A DNA stretch of 64,000 nucleotides. It comes from Sphingobium amiense. GTDB taxonomy: Bacteria > Pseudomonadota > Alphaproteobacteria > Sphingomonadales > Sphingomonadaceae. Positions 51,698 through 61,389 of the stretch are shown one piece after another (position 1 is the stretch's first letter; every line of letters starts with the position of its first letter). Below the pieces are notes generated by a model. That model was given only the letters and a program-made list of their open reading frames with translations. It was not told the DNA's origin and searched no databases. The position numbers were made by a program, and so were the translations under genes. The DNA lies in contig NZ_AP018664.1 of NCBI RefSeq assembly GCF_003967075.1, positions 2,604,001 to 2,668,000 on the forward strand, written 5' to 3'.

Positions 51698-51879
51698 CGA
51701 CGCGCGAACCTATATCTGTGGGTGAAAGTCCGGCATGTTCGCAATCCGCCGTAACCTCCGGAAAAGCTGAGGTTTGGGCAATGCCGCCATATCCGGGGTC
51801 TCATCGGCGGGCCAATTCCGTGGAGTTCGCGCAAAGTTCCAGATTTACGGTTCTTTCTCATTGTCATAAGCAATAGGGC
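51698..51879 (+). promoter_or_regulatory. CRISPR leader
   Basis: 182 bp between the cas2 stop and the first repeat. The last 40 bp are relatively AT-rich (GATTTACGGTTCTTTCTCA, TTGTCATAAGCAATAGG) as expected next to the leader-proximal repeat. No gene is seen. The orientation agrees with the repeat's GAAAC 3' end and with the mutated last repeat at the other end. Promoter boxes cannot be assigned with confidence. Confidence 0.75.
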
Positions 51880-54741
51880 GTCGCCTCCCACACGGAGGCG
51901 TGGATCGAAACAAGAGCTGGCGCGTCGATCCGTCCGAGGAGAAAGTCGCCTCCCACACGGAGGCGTGGATCGAAACAAGCTGGAGACGACGGAAGGCGTC
52001 GACGCGGGGCGTCGCCTCCCACACGGAGGCGTGGATCGAAACATGAATGCGTCGAACGGCTCCACATCGCTTTCGCGTCGCCTCCCACACGGAGGCGTGG
52101 ATCGAAACATCATGAGGGCCAGCGTTTTGGCCCGGCGCTCTGGTCGCCTCCCACACGGAGGCGTGGATCGAAACCAGCGCCTTGCCAGCGAGCCATCGCG
52201 CTCCAGCAGTCGCCTCCCACACGGAGGCGTGGATCGAAACATGGTCGATCCGATCAGAAATAGGCGCTCGAACGTCGCCTCCCACACGGAGGCGTGGATC
52301 GAAACGTCGTAACGTCGATCGGCATCAACGACGCCAATAGTCGCCTCCCACACGGAGGCGTGGATCGAAACGTCGACGATACCCAGATCATCGGACGGGC
52401 TACCCGTCGCCTCCCACACGGAGGCGTGGATCGAAACGCGCTTTCGACGCCTCTTGTCAACGGAGACACCGGTCGCCTCCCACACGGAGGCGTGGATCGA
52501 AACCGTGCCGCCGCGCCGCCGACGTCCAGCGGCCCCCGTCGCCTCCCACACGGAGGCGTGGATCGAAACAGATGCTCATAAACGGCCTCGCCTTCGTCTC
52601 CCGGTCGCCTCCCACACGGAGGCGTGGATCGAAACCCGGATGCGACTGACGATCGGGTCAAGCAGATGGTCGCCTCCCACACGGAGGCGTGGATCGAAAC
52701 ACGAAGGGAATGCTGCACGGGCTTAACGCCACCCGTCGCCTCCCACACGGAGGCGTGGATCGAAACATGTCCGCTGATCGGCGTGATCCCGCGCGGCACG
52801 CGTCGCCTCCCACACGGAGGCGTGGATCGAAACCGCTGCAGCACTACGCCGGCCGCGTAGAGACCTTGTCGCCTCCCACACGGAGGCGTGGATCGAAACA
52901 TCAAGATCATCATCGGCCCGGTGGGGTCGGGCAGTCGCCTCCCACACGGAGGCGTGGATCGAAACTCGCGCAGGCGTGGCCCAAGGATGCTGTTACGGGC
53001 GTCGCCTCCCACACGGAGGCGTGGATCGAAACCTTGATTGTGACGCAGGCCAGGTCGCCTCCCACACGGAGGCGTGGATCGAAACTGCTGGGCGCGAAGG
53101 ACGGGGCGATGACGACGCGTCGCCTCCCACACGGAGGCGTGGATCGAAACGGTCGCGAGGGTGCGCTCGGAGGTGACCGTCGGGTCGCCTCCCACACGGA
53201 GGCGTGGATCGAAACACCTCGACGCTTGGCGTGTGCCCCTTTCCGGCGCGTCGCCTCCCACACGGAGGCGTGGATCGAAACTTCATCATGAAAAGTATTA
53301 CCGCTGATACTGACGGTCGCCTCCCACACGGAGGCGTGGATCGAAACTCTCACGCGCAGCCAGCGGCGCAATCTACTCGCGAGTCGCCTCCCACACGGAG
53401 GCGTGGATCGAAACATTACCACGCCACGCGGTCGCAATCACGCCTACCGGTCGCCTCCCACACGGAGGCGTGGATCGAAACACGATTGGGCGTCCGATTA
53501 TGCCGACGCCTTCCGGTCGCCTCCCACACGGAGGCGTGGATCGAAACACCACGGCGCGGCTCGAAGTGCAGTTGCAGATTGTCGCCTCCCACACGGAGGC
53601 GTGGATCGAAACATCGAACTGCTGCGCAACGCCATGGCTCTGACCGTCGCCTCCCACACGGAGGCGTGGATCGAAACCGTATGGAACGCCTGAAGGCCGC
53701 GCAGGCGGAACGTCGCCTCCCACACGGAGGCGTGGATCGAAACGCGTCAGGGGCAGGGCGGTGGGGTAAAGGCCGCTCCGGTCGCCTCCCACACGGAGGC
53801 GTGGATCGAAACTCTATGAAATTCAGCGCCGCGCCGGGCGGCACGTGTCGCCTCCCACACGGAGGCGTGGATCGAAACCGCGCCATGATGCTTTTCGCTG
53901 CCTCGGCATCTTGTCGCCTCCCACACGGAGGCGTGGATCGAAACGGGTCCTTCTTGCGCATGTCGTTGCGATACCGGCGTCGCCTCCCACACGGAGGCGT
54001 GGATCGAAACATTCGATCCCCTCGCCTTCGCCCGCATGGAACCCGTCGCCTCCCACACGGAGGCGTGGATCGAAACGACGTGTCTATGTCGCCAATTTCG
54101 AATTTGGTGCCGTCGCCTCCCACACGGAGGCGTGGATCGAAACGCCAATCGCCTTGCCGCATTGGCGGGTGTCGGCCAGGTCGCCTCCCACACGGAGGCG
54201 TGGATCGAAACGTAGGCGGCCTGGATGTCGAAGCAGCGGCCGCGCGTCGCCTCCCACACGGAGGCGTGGATCGAAACTCATATTCCGGCGTGATCCCGTG
54301 AACCGCTGGCCGTCGCCTCCCACACGGAGGCGTGGATCGAAACCTCCACCCGCACCACCCAATCCTCAAGATTGGCGGGTCGCCTCCCACACGGAGGCGT
54401 GGATCGAAACGACCTTCGCCGCCGCCTCACTTCCGAAAACGGAGTGTCGCCTCCCACACGGAGGCGTGGATCGAAACGCGATGTTCGTCACGCCATGGGC
54501 GGCGCACGCCAGTCGCCTCCCACACGGAGGCGTGGATCGAAACATCAAGATCATCATCGGCCCGGTGGGGTCGGGCAGTCGCCTCCCACACGGAGGCGTG
54601 GATCGAAACTGCTGGGCGCGAAGGACGGGGCGATGACGACGCGTCGCCTCCCACACGGAGGCGTGGATCGAAACGACAACGGCTATATCGGCCATGCCAC
54701 CTACAGCGGGTCGCCTCCCACACGGAGGCGTGGGTCGAAAC
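51880..54741 (+). CRISPR. Type I-C CRISPR array, 44 repeats and 43 spacers
   Basis: The 32-bp repeat reads GT, stem CGCCTCC, loop CACAC, stem GGAGGCG, handle TGGATCGAAAC. The first 43 copies look identical; the last (54710-54741) has A to G in the handle, marking the leader-distal end. Spacers are 33-37 nt except number 18 (53033-53053, 21 nt). Spacer 16 (52900-52933) equals spacer 41 (54544-54577), and spacer 19 (53086-53118) equals spacer 42 (54610-54642). Transcription is on the plus strand from the cas2-proximal leader. Open frames through the array are artefacts of the repeat. Confidence 0.99.
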
Positions 54742-55079
54742 GTCATGGCCGTCTCCGGTGGCGGTCCAACCTCGCCATGCTGACGCGTTGTGACGAATGT
54801 CCGGTGGGCGCCAAGCCATGCGGGGCCGCGTCCTAGGAAATCGGGTGGATTATTTCCAATGGCAATAGTCGGAGTAATTCCTTACAGTCCGGCTGCACGA
54901 CTAAGGGCTAACCGGCGGAGCGGAATCGGCGGCGCGCCAACAACGCGGCGGATCTGCCACGTCGATTGCCGTCACCATGGAGCCTTCAGGAGAAGTGTCT
55001 CATGAAGGCGCCTGGGTCGGGGAATGTTTACGTAAACGTCGGCGCAAACCGGAGCGACGCTGAAAAATGGAGAGGCGCG
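54742..55079 (+). other. Intergenic region between the CRISPR array and the GH31 gene
   Basis: 338 bp with no convincing gene. The first part (to about 54840) is ordinary sequence after the array. A perfect 12-bp palindrome is found at 55026-55037 (listed separately), 42 bp before the GH31 start. AAGGAGAAGTG-like purine stretches near 54990 could serve an upstream ATG (55002), but its reading would only extend GH31 without a signal peptide at the N-terminus. Confidence 0.5.
55025..55038. promoter_or_regulatory. LacI-type operator before the GH31-GH43 operon
   Basis: TGTTTACGTAAACG contains the perfect palindrome GTTTACGTAAAC with a central CG, as in operators of LacI-family sugar regulators. 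It lies 42 bp upstream of the GH31 ATG, suggesting repression until a sugar inducer is present. The regulator is not in the window. Confidence 0.55.
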
Positions 55080-58019
55080 ATGGGTGTAAAATGCCGTTTC
55101 TGGCTGTCAGCGGCCGTGCTGGCTGTCGGTTCTGTGCCAACCATAGCAGCGGCAAAGGAGCCGCGGGTGAGCGCCTCCTCGACCGGCCTCGATGCGCGCG
55201 GTCACATGAAAAACGTCATGCCGGCCGCTGCGAGTGGCTTTGCCTTCACCCGCCTCGCCCAAGGCGTGCAGATCCGCGTCGACAGCGTCACCAAGAACCT
55301 CATCTTCTACGGCCCAGCGACCCTTCGCGTGAACGCGACGCTCGGCGAAAATTACTGGACCGCGCCCAGTCTGGCGGTGATCGCCAAGCCTCAGCCCATT
55401 CATTTCACCGTATCGGAGACCGCCGCCGCGTTGACGATCAGAAGCGCGAAGCTGCGGGTCGAAATTAGCAAGGCGAATGGCGCGCTGCGCTTCTTCGATA
55501 CTTCGGGAGAGCTCTACACTGAAGAGAATGCCGCCGCGCCGCAGACGCTGACCAAGCGCACCATCTCCGGCGCGCCGACGCTGGAGGCGACCAACAGCTT
55601 CACCCTGCACCCTGACGAGGCGATTTATGGCCTGGGGTTCAACGGCACCGACACGAGCAATCGCCGGGGCAAGGAACTGCTCCTGGTCCAGACCAATGTC
55701 GGCATCGTCATCCCGGTGCTGATGTCCTCCCGTCGCTATGGCGTGATGTGGGACAGCTATTCCCAGATGAAGTTCAAGGACGATGCCGGTGGCGCGTCGA
55801 TGTGGGCCGAAAGCGCGCCGGGGGGTGTGGACTATTATTTCATGGCAGGCGAGACCCCGGACGCGGTGGTAGGAGCCTATCGCGCCCTGACCGGCCAGGC
55901 GCCGATGTATCCCAAACAGGCATTCGGCCTGTTCATGAGCAAGGAACGATACAAGACGCAGGCCCAGTTGCTCGATGTTGCCCGCAGCTTCCGGAAGGAC
56001 GGCTTCCCGCTCGATTATATCGTGCAGGACTGGCAATATTGGGGTTCGGACAAGGACGGTAGCTGGAGCGGCATGACCTGGGACGCGGCGCGCTATCCCG
56101 ATCCCGCCGGCATGGCGCGCGATGTGCATGACATGCACATGAAGCTGATGGTGTCGATCTGGCCGTCTATCGGCAACGATACGGCGCTGGCCAGGGAACT
56201 GGACAGCCACGGCCTGCGCTTCGAGCCGCTGCACTGGATATCGAAACATGCGCGGGTTTACGACGCATATAGTCCGCTGGGACGACAAATCTATTTCAGG
56301 CACATCAAGTCCGGCCTGCTCGACAAGGGCGTCGATGCGCTCTGGATGGACGGCACCGAAATCGAGGTGTCGAGCGCGATGTGGAACGCGCAGGACAATA
56401 TCCGCGACACCAAGGCGCTGGGCCGCAACGCGCTGGGCGATTTCACGCGCTATCTCAATCCCTATTCCCTGCTGACGACGCAGGGCACCTATGACGGGCA
56501 GCGGGCGACCAGCGACAGGCGCGTCTTCACGCTCACCCGGTCGGGCTGGGCGGGCGCTCAGCGGACGGCTGCGGCATCGTGGAGCGGGGACATCTATGCA
56601 AGCTGGAAGACGCTGAAGCAGCAGGTGGCCGACGGCGTCAACGTGACCGTCACCGGCAACCCTTACTGGACGCAGGACACGGGCGGCTTCTTCGTCGCGG
56701 ACTTTCCCGGCGGCGAGAAGAACCCGGCGTGGCGCGAACTCTACGCCCGCTGGCTGCAATTTTCGGCCTTCAATCCGATCATGCGGATTCACGGCACCAA
56801 CGTCGAGCGCGAACCCTATCTGTTCAGGGAGACCGACCCGGCCGTCTATGCCTCGCTGCTCAGGTCCACGCGGCTGCGCTACCGAATGCTGCCTTATATC
56901 TACAGCCTTAGCGCGAAGGTGACGTCGGACAGCTATACGCTGATGCGGCCGTTGATGATGGACTTCCCCGACGATCGCACGACCGACAGGATCGACGACA
57001 GCTTCATGTTCGGACCGTCCATCCTCGTCCATCCGGTAACGCGCGCGATGTACAACATCGTGCAGCCTCCAGCCGCGACGATTCCGACCGAATATCTGCG
57101 CACCCCGGACGGCCAGCCGGGGCTTGCGGGGCAATATTTCGAAGGGCAGAATTTCGAGGCGCCCAAGGGCAAGTTCGTCGATCTCAAGGTCGACCATAAC
57201 TGGCCCGACCCTCCCCTTGCCGAAATTCCTGGCGGGCTCGCCGATCTCCAGCATTTTTCCGCGAGATGGGAAGGCACGATCACGGCGCCTGAAGATGGCG
57301 AATATGAAATCGGGCTGGAAGGCAATGACGGCTTTCGCCTGAAGCTGAACGGCAGGACCGTCGTGGAAGACTGGGCGGCGGGCGCCGCGCGCTACAAGGG
57401 CGCTCTCGTCACGTTGCGCAAAGGGCAGGCCGTCAAGGTCGGGATCGACTATTATCAGGTCGACGGCAATCGCGCGCTGCGCCTCGCCTGGCGTCGACCG
57501 AGCGAGCGGCAGGCGAGTGACGGAACGTCGACGGCCCTGGACGAGCGGATGGAAACCTATCTGCCCCAAGGCGCTGGCTGGTATGATTTCTGGACAAACG
57601 AGCGTTTCGACGGCGGCCGACGGGTGATGCGCCAAACGCCACTCGATCTGATTCCGCTCTATGTGCGGGCGGGGTCGATTTTGCCCATGGGGCCGAATAT
57701 CCAATATGCGACACAAGACCCCGGCGCGGCATACGAGATTCGCATCTATCCCGGCGCCGACGCGCACTTCACCCTCTACGAGGATGACAACGAAACCTAC
57801 GCTTACGAAAAGGGCGCCCGCGCCACTTATGATCTGGTCTGGAACGACGCAGCGAAGACGCTGAGCGTAGGCGCTCGCCGGGGCCGCTTCCCGGGCATGA
57901 CAGCGCGCCGCGACCTCAAGCTCGTCCTCATGAGCGGCACTGGCAAAGGCGGGTTGGACATGCTGCCCGCGACGAAGCTCATCTCCTATACCGGCAAAGC
58001 TGCAAAGGTGCGGTTCTGA
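55080..58019 (+). CDS. GH31 alpha-glycosidase (alpha-xylosidase-like) with PA14 insert, secreted
   Basis: 979 aa. Signal peptide (VKCRFWLSAAVLAVGSVPTIAAA). The GH31 N-terminal beta domain has EAIYGLGFNGTDTSNRRGKELLLVQTNVGIVIPVLMSSRRYGVMWDSYS. The catalytic barrel has FGLFMSKERYKTQAQLLDVARSFR and the nucleophile in VDALWMDGTEIE. A PA14 domain (about residues 665-765; GLAGQYFEGQNFEAP, ARWEGTITAPEDGEYEIGLEGNDGFRLKLNG) is inserted before the C-terminal beta domains. Similar enzymes remove xylose from xyloglucan oligosaccharides. GGAGAGG precedes the ATG. The stop overlaps the GH43 start. Confidence 0.9.
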   Translation: MGVKCRFWLSAAVLAVGSVPTIAAAKEPRVSASSTGLDARGHMKNVMPAAASGFAFTRLAQGVQIRVDSVTKNLIFYGPATLRVNATLGENYWTAPSLAVIAKPQPIHFTVSETAAALTIRSAKLRVEISKANGALRFFDTSGELYTEENAAAPQTLTKRTISGAPTLEATNSFTLHPDEAIYGLGFNGTDTSNRRGKELLLVQTNVGIVIPVLMSSRRYGVMWDSYSQMKFKDDAGGASMWAESAPGGVDYYFMAGETPDAVVGAYRALTGQAPMYPKQAFGLFMSKERYKTQAQLLDVARSFRKDGFPLDYIVQDWQYWGSDKDGSWSGMTWDAARYPDPAGMARDVHDMHMKLMVSIWPSIGNDTALARELDSHGLRFEPLHWISKHARVYDAYSPLGRQIYFRHIKSGLLDKGVDALWMDGTEIEVSSAMWNAQDNIRDTKALGRNALGDFTRYLNPYSLLTTQGTYDGQRATSDRRVFTLTRSGWAGAQRTAAASWSGDIYASWKTLKQQVADGVNVTVTGNPYWTQDTGGFFVADFPGGEKNPAWRELYARWLQFSAFNPIMRIHGTNVEREPYLFRETDPAVYASLLRSTRLRYRMLPYIYSLSAKVTSDSYTLMRPLMMDFPDDRTTDRIDDSFMFGPSILVHPVTRAMYNIVQPPAATIPTEYLRTPDGQPGLAGQYFEGQNFEAPKGKFVDLKVDHNWPDPPLAEIPGGLADLQHFSARWEGTITAPEDGEYEIGLEGNDGFRLKLNGRTVVEDWAAGAARYKGALVTLRKGQAVKVGIDYYQVDGNRALRLAWRRPSERQASDGTSTALDERMETYLPQGAGWYDFWTNERFDGGRRVMRQTPLDLIPLYVRAGSILPMGPNIQYATQDPGAAYEIRIYPGADAHFTLYEDDNETYAYEKGARATYDLVWNDAAKTLSVGARRGRFPGMTARRDLKLVLMSGTGKGGLDMLPATKLISYTGKAAKVRF

Positions 58020-59416
58020 TGAAAGGATCGCTTCGCTGGTTGCAGGTGGGCCTTCCCGCGCTTTCCGCTTTCGCCGCAACGCTGCCAGCTATCGCCCAGC
58101 CGGGTCCGCCCATCATTCAGACCCGCTTCACCGCCGATCCGGCTCCCCTGGTGCATGACGGCGTCGTCTATCTCTACACCAGCCATGACGAGGACGACGC
58201 CACCGGTTTCGAGATGCGCGACTGGCTGCTCTACAGTTCGACTGACATGGTCAACTGGACGGATCGCGGAACGGTCGCATCGCTCAAAACCTTCCCGTGG
58301 GCGGTGCAGACCAACGATGCCTGGGCACCGCAGGTGGTGGCGCGGAACGGGAAATTTTACCTCTATGCCCCGGTCAGCGTCACTGGATCGCCGAAGAACG
58401 TCATCGCCGTAGCGGTCGCCGACAAACCGGAAGGGCCGTTCGTCGACGTGCTTGGCAAACCACTGATCGCTGCTCAAGATGGCTTCATTGATCCTACAGT
58501 CTGGGTCGATGATGACGGGCAGGCCTATCTTTACTGGGGCAATCCCGATCTCTGGTATGTCAGACTCGACGAGGACATGACCTCCTATTCAGGACCAATC
58601 ACCAAGGTCGACCGGATTCTCGATTATCAGGAGGGGCCGTGGTTCTATAAGCACAATGATCGCTACTATATGGCCTTTGCCTCGACCTGCTGTTCCGAAG
58701 GGATCGGCTATGCGATGAGTGACAGGCCAACCGGACCCTGGACCTATAAAGGTCCGATCATGGATCATGATGCACGCGCCACGGGCAATCATCCCGGCAT
58801 CATCGACTATAAGGGCGGGTCTTATCTGTTCGGCTTCCACTATGAACTGAACTTCGCGGTGACGCCGATCCATCATGAACGGCGCTCGGTAAGCGTGGCA
58901 AAGTTCAGCTATAATGCGGATGGCACCATCCCCAACCTGCACTGGTGGGATGTCACCGGTGCGCCGCAACTGGAAGCTCTCAATCCCTATAAACGGGTGG
59001 AAGCGGAAACGATCGCCTGGACCTCCCGGATCAGGCGCAATCGCGATCGGCCCTATGACTGGGCGCCGGGCGTCACGACTGCCGGCAACCCCCTGGACGG
59101 CGTGTACGTGACCCGAACGCTCGACCGCACCTATATCAGGGTTGCAGGTGTCGACTTCGGGGCGGCCGGGGCAAAGCGCTTCATCGCATCGGTCGCGAAC
59201 GGCGCGCGAGGATCGGCCATCGAACTGCGCCTGGATCGCGTCGACGGTCCGGTGATCGGAACGCTTCAGGTCGGCGAGACCGACCCGATCGGGAAGTGGC
59301 AGGAACGCACCACCTCCATCAAGGACGCAATCGGCACCCGCGATCTCTACCTCGTTTTTAAGGGGCCGGGCGACCGCACGCTATTCGATCTCGATCACTG
59401 GCGCTTTGCACGATGA
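58019..59416 (+). CDS. GH43 glycosidase with C-terminal CBM6-like domain, secreted
   Basis: 465 aa. Signal peptide (LQVGLPALSAFAATLPAIAQ) and a five-bladed propeller with the general base Asp in RFTADPAPLVHDGVVYLYTSHDE, the pKa-tuning Asp in DGFIDPTVWVDDDGQAYLYWG and the acid Glu in QEGPWFYK. The C-terminal ~130 residues (YKRVEAETIAWTSRIRR..., YIRVAGVDFGAAGAKRFIASVANGARGSAIELRLD) resemble a CBM6. GH43 enzymes act on arabinan or xylan side chains. Start overlaps the GH31 stop by one base. Confidence 0.9.
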   Translation: MKGSLRWLQVGLPALSAFAATLPAIAQPGPPIIQTRFTADPAPLVHDGVVYLYTSHDEDDATGFEMRDWLLYSSTDMVNWTDRGTVASLKTFPWAVQTNDAWAPQVVARNGKFYLYAPVSVTGSPKNVIAVAVADKPEGPFVDVLGKPLIAAQDGFIDPTVWVDDDGQAYLYWGNPDLWYVRLDEDMTSYSGPITKVDRILDYQEGPWFYKHNDRYYMAFASTCCSEGIGYAMSDRPTGPWTYKGPIMDHDARATGNHPGIIDYKGGSYLFGFHYELNFAVTPIHHERRSVSVAKFSYNADGTIPNLHWWDVTGAPQLEALNPYKRVEAETIAWTSRIRRNRDRPYDWAPGVTTAGNPLDGVYVTRTLDRTYIRVAGVDFGAAGAKRFIASVANGARGSAIELRLDRVDGPVIGTLQVGETDPIGKWQERTTSIKDAIGTRDLYLVFKGPGDRTLFDLDHWRFAR

Positions 59417-59457
59417 GGCAGCAAGCGGCTGACGCTCGTGCTTCGACAGCGCCCATC

Positions 59458-60453
59458 TTATAATCCGCCCCAGAATCCTCCTGGAACGACACAGGTTCCG
59501 GCCCGATACATGCTGGAGGCAACGGCGTCGTCGGCCAGGAACCACGCTCCGTCAAGATCGACGATTTCACAGACTTGCCCGACGACGAATGCAGGCGCCA
59601 TTGCGAGGCTGGACCCTGCCATGTTGCCGACCATAAGCCTGACGCCCAGCTTTCGGGCCAGTTCGACCATGCGCAGCGCCTCGGTCAGGCCGCCGCATTT
59701 GTCGAGTTTTATGTTAACCACATCGAAGCGACTGGCGTGCCGTTCCAGTTCCTGACTGTCGAGGATGCTTTCGTCCGCAGCCAGGGGGACCGGGCAGCGC
59801 CAGCCGTCCAGACCGGCCTCCTCCCCGCGCCGGTTCGGCTGCTCCAGCAGCGCGACATTATTTTCCACCAGTGCGGCTGCAAGCGCGTCGAAGGACTCTG
59901 GCCCATAGCCCTGATTGGCGTCGACACTCAGCCAGATGTCGGGACGCGCGACCCGCACGGCGCGCATGCGCGCTACGTCCGCATCCAGGTCTCCATCCAG
60001 CTTCAGTTTGAGAGCATGAGCGGCAGGGAAGCTGGCAAGGCGATCGAGAATTGCGGCGGGCGTGTCGGCTGGAAGCGTGAAGGTGGTGACAAGCGGCTTG
60101 GCGACGCCCAGTCCGGCCATGTCACACACCGACCGGCCGCTCAGACCTGCTTCCAGATCCCAGAGCGCACAGTCGATCGCGTTGCGGGCACCACCGTGGG
60201 GAAGCAGTTGCAGCAGGTCCGCCCGCCCTGCGCCAGCCTCTATCGCAGGGCGAACGCGCTCAATCTCTGCCGCCATATGGCCGGGATCGTCATCGAGATA
60301 ATAGACCCCCGCCGCTTCCCCTCGCCCACACACACCGTCCTGCCGGAGCGATACGACGACCGACGGCATCGAATGAAACTGATAACCCGCGATCCGAAAC
60401 GGCTCGCGCATGCGATTTTCGATCCGCCGATGCGTCAGGAGCCGCCGGCTCAT
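59458..60453 (-). CDS. Enolase-superfamily epimerase, dipeptide-epimerase-like
   Basis: 331 aa. Superfamily residues are visible: KxK in ALKLKLDGD, metal ligands Asp (SVDANQGYGPESF), Glu (ALLEQPN) and Asp (LAADESILD), and Lys in VVNIKLDKCGGLTEAL. The arrangement and length fit the L-Ala-D/L-Glu (dipeptide) epimerase group more than muconate cycloisomerases. It would invert a stereocentre in an imported dipeptide-like compound. ATG at 60451-60453; 60513 is an alternative. Convergent with GH43. Confidence 0.82.
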   Translation of the reverse strand: MSRRLLTHRRIENRMREPFRIAGYQFHSMPSVVVSLRQDGVCGRGEAAGVYYLDDDPGHMAAEIERVRPAIEAGAGRADLLQLLPHGGARNAIDCALWDLEAGLSGRSVCDMAGLGVAKPLVTTFTLPADTPAAILDRLASFPAAHALKLKLDGDLDADVARMRAVRVARPDIWLSVDANQGYGPESFDALAAALVENNVALLEQPNRRGEEAGLDGWRCPVPLAADESILDSQELERHASRFDVVNIKLDKCGGLTEALRMVELARKLGVRLMVGNMAGSSLAMAPAFVVGQVCEIVDLDGAWFLADDAVASSMYRAGTCVVPGGFWGGL

Positions 60454-60554
60454 CGACCGGCACCGGCGGTTAGCTGGAAGAGCGCCGGGGCGGCTGGGAG
60501 CACGACGCTCCACCGGTTGAAAGACATGTCCATGGCCGGCTCATCGCATAATGC

Positions 60555-60580
60555 GAAACATGTTTCAATATATGAAACAT
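60555..60580. promoter_or_regulatory. Operator-like dyad between epimerase and XRE-cupin genes
   Basis: ATGTTTCA-ATATA-TGAAACAT: two 8-nt inverted arms around 5 nt (60560-60580), with an overlapping 12-bp palindrome GAAACATGTTTC (60555-60566). A second copy of the same 8-5-8 design lies at 61334-61354 before the TonB receptor gene. Likely the binding site of the XRE-cupin regulator encoded between them. Confidence 0.65.
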
Positions 60581-60589
60581 CGCCAAACT

Positions 60590-61267
60590 TCAGTCGTCGC
60601 TATTGGATGATTCCGCCTGCGGCCGTTCCTCAGGCATGTCGCTCCAGCGATGATTGGCCGTTTCCGCAAAACGCTGAATGCCAGGCCCGGCGCAGATCGA
60701 CAGAAGCTGGCAAGGCTCATCGCTCACGCGGACATAGGCATGCGCCATGCCGCTGTCGAAATAGATGGAATCCCCCTGATCGAGCCGCAATGGCGCGTAA
60801 AGATCGGAATGGAGTTCCATCGCGCCGCTGAGCACATACAGATATTCTTCGCCCTCATGTCTCGCGATGCCGCGATACTCTTCCAGCGAGCGGGCCTGCA
60901 CGTCGATGATCATGGGGACCATCATCTTATCGAGCAGCTCGGCCGCCAGATAATGATGGCGGTAGCGCTCGGAGCTGGATTCGGGCCATTTTCCCGCCCG
61001 CGTGACGCTGCGACGGCCCACCGCCTGCCTTGGCGGAGGGGCGAGAGGCGCGGACGAGAAGAGCTTGCCGATTTCAACACCCAAAGCCTGAGCCAACAGG
61101 ACCAGCTTGTCATAGCTCATCCCCATCTTGCCGTTTTCCAGCTTCGACAGGGTGGAGAAGGGAAGTCCGGTCCGGACCGCAAGGTCGCGAAGGCTGAGAC
61201 CCTGATCGAGACGTGCCGCGCGAATCGCTGGGCCGGGATGTGAGGTGTTGCGGGGTATCTTAGCCAT
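60590..61267 (-). CDS. XRE-family regulator with C-terminal cupin domain
   Basis: 225 aa. The HTH (GPAIRAARLDQGLSLRDLAVRTGLPFSTLSKLENGKMGMSYDKLVLLAQALGV) is followed by a cupin (GIARHEGEEYLYVLSGAMELHSDLYAPLRLDQGDSIYFDSGMAHAYVRVS). Very similar in layout to the regulator at 37892-38473, including YDKL/YEKL and GDSIYFDSGM/GDSVYFDSGM. Matching dyads lie on both sides of the gene, so it likely controls the epimerase and the divergent TonB receptor. Confidence 0.88.
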   Translation of the reverse strand: MAKIPRNTSHPGPAIRAARLDQGLSLRDLAVRTGLPFSTLSKLENGKMGMSYDKLVLLAQALGVEIGKLFSSAPLAPPPRQAVGRRSVTRAGKWPESSSERYRHHYLAAELLDKMMVPMIIDVQARSLEEYRGIARHEGEEYLYVLSGAMELHSDLYAPLRLDQGDSIYFDSGMAHAYVRVSDEPCQLLSICAGPGIQRFAETANHRWSDMPEERPQAESSNSDD

Positions 61268-61333
61268 GATCGAAGTTTCGAATTTAGCGGAAAGCGGTGG
61301 CTTTGTGAACTACGGCGATGCTATGAAAGAAAT

Positions 61334-61354
61334 ATGTTGCCAAAAATGAAACAT
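61334..61354. promoter_or_regulatory. Second copy of the operator-like dyad, before the TonB receptor
   Basis: ATGTTGCC-AAAAA-TGAAACAT: one arm is identical to the site at 60560-60580 and the other differs at three positions, with the same 5-nt spacing. It ends 35 bp before the receptor ATG, a natural place for a repressor site in the divergent gap. Confidence 0.6.
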
Positions 61355-61389
61355 AGGGCATCCTAAGGGCGCATCCAAGGGAGTTTCAC

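Noticed and set aside
51880..54741. Long open frames on both strands across the CRISPR array.
   Set aside because: They consist of the translated repeat (RLPHGGVDRN, SIHASVWEAT and similar) and are artefacts of a stop-free 32-bp unit.
56235..56260. GGATATCGAAACATG within the GH31 gene, resembling a repeat handle.
   Set aside because: It lies in conserved coding sequence and lacks the stem.
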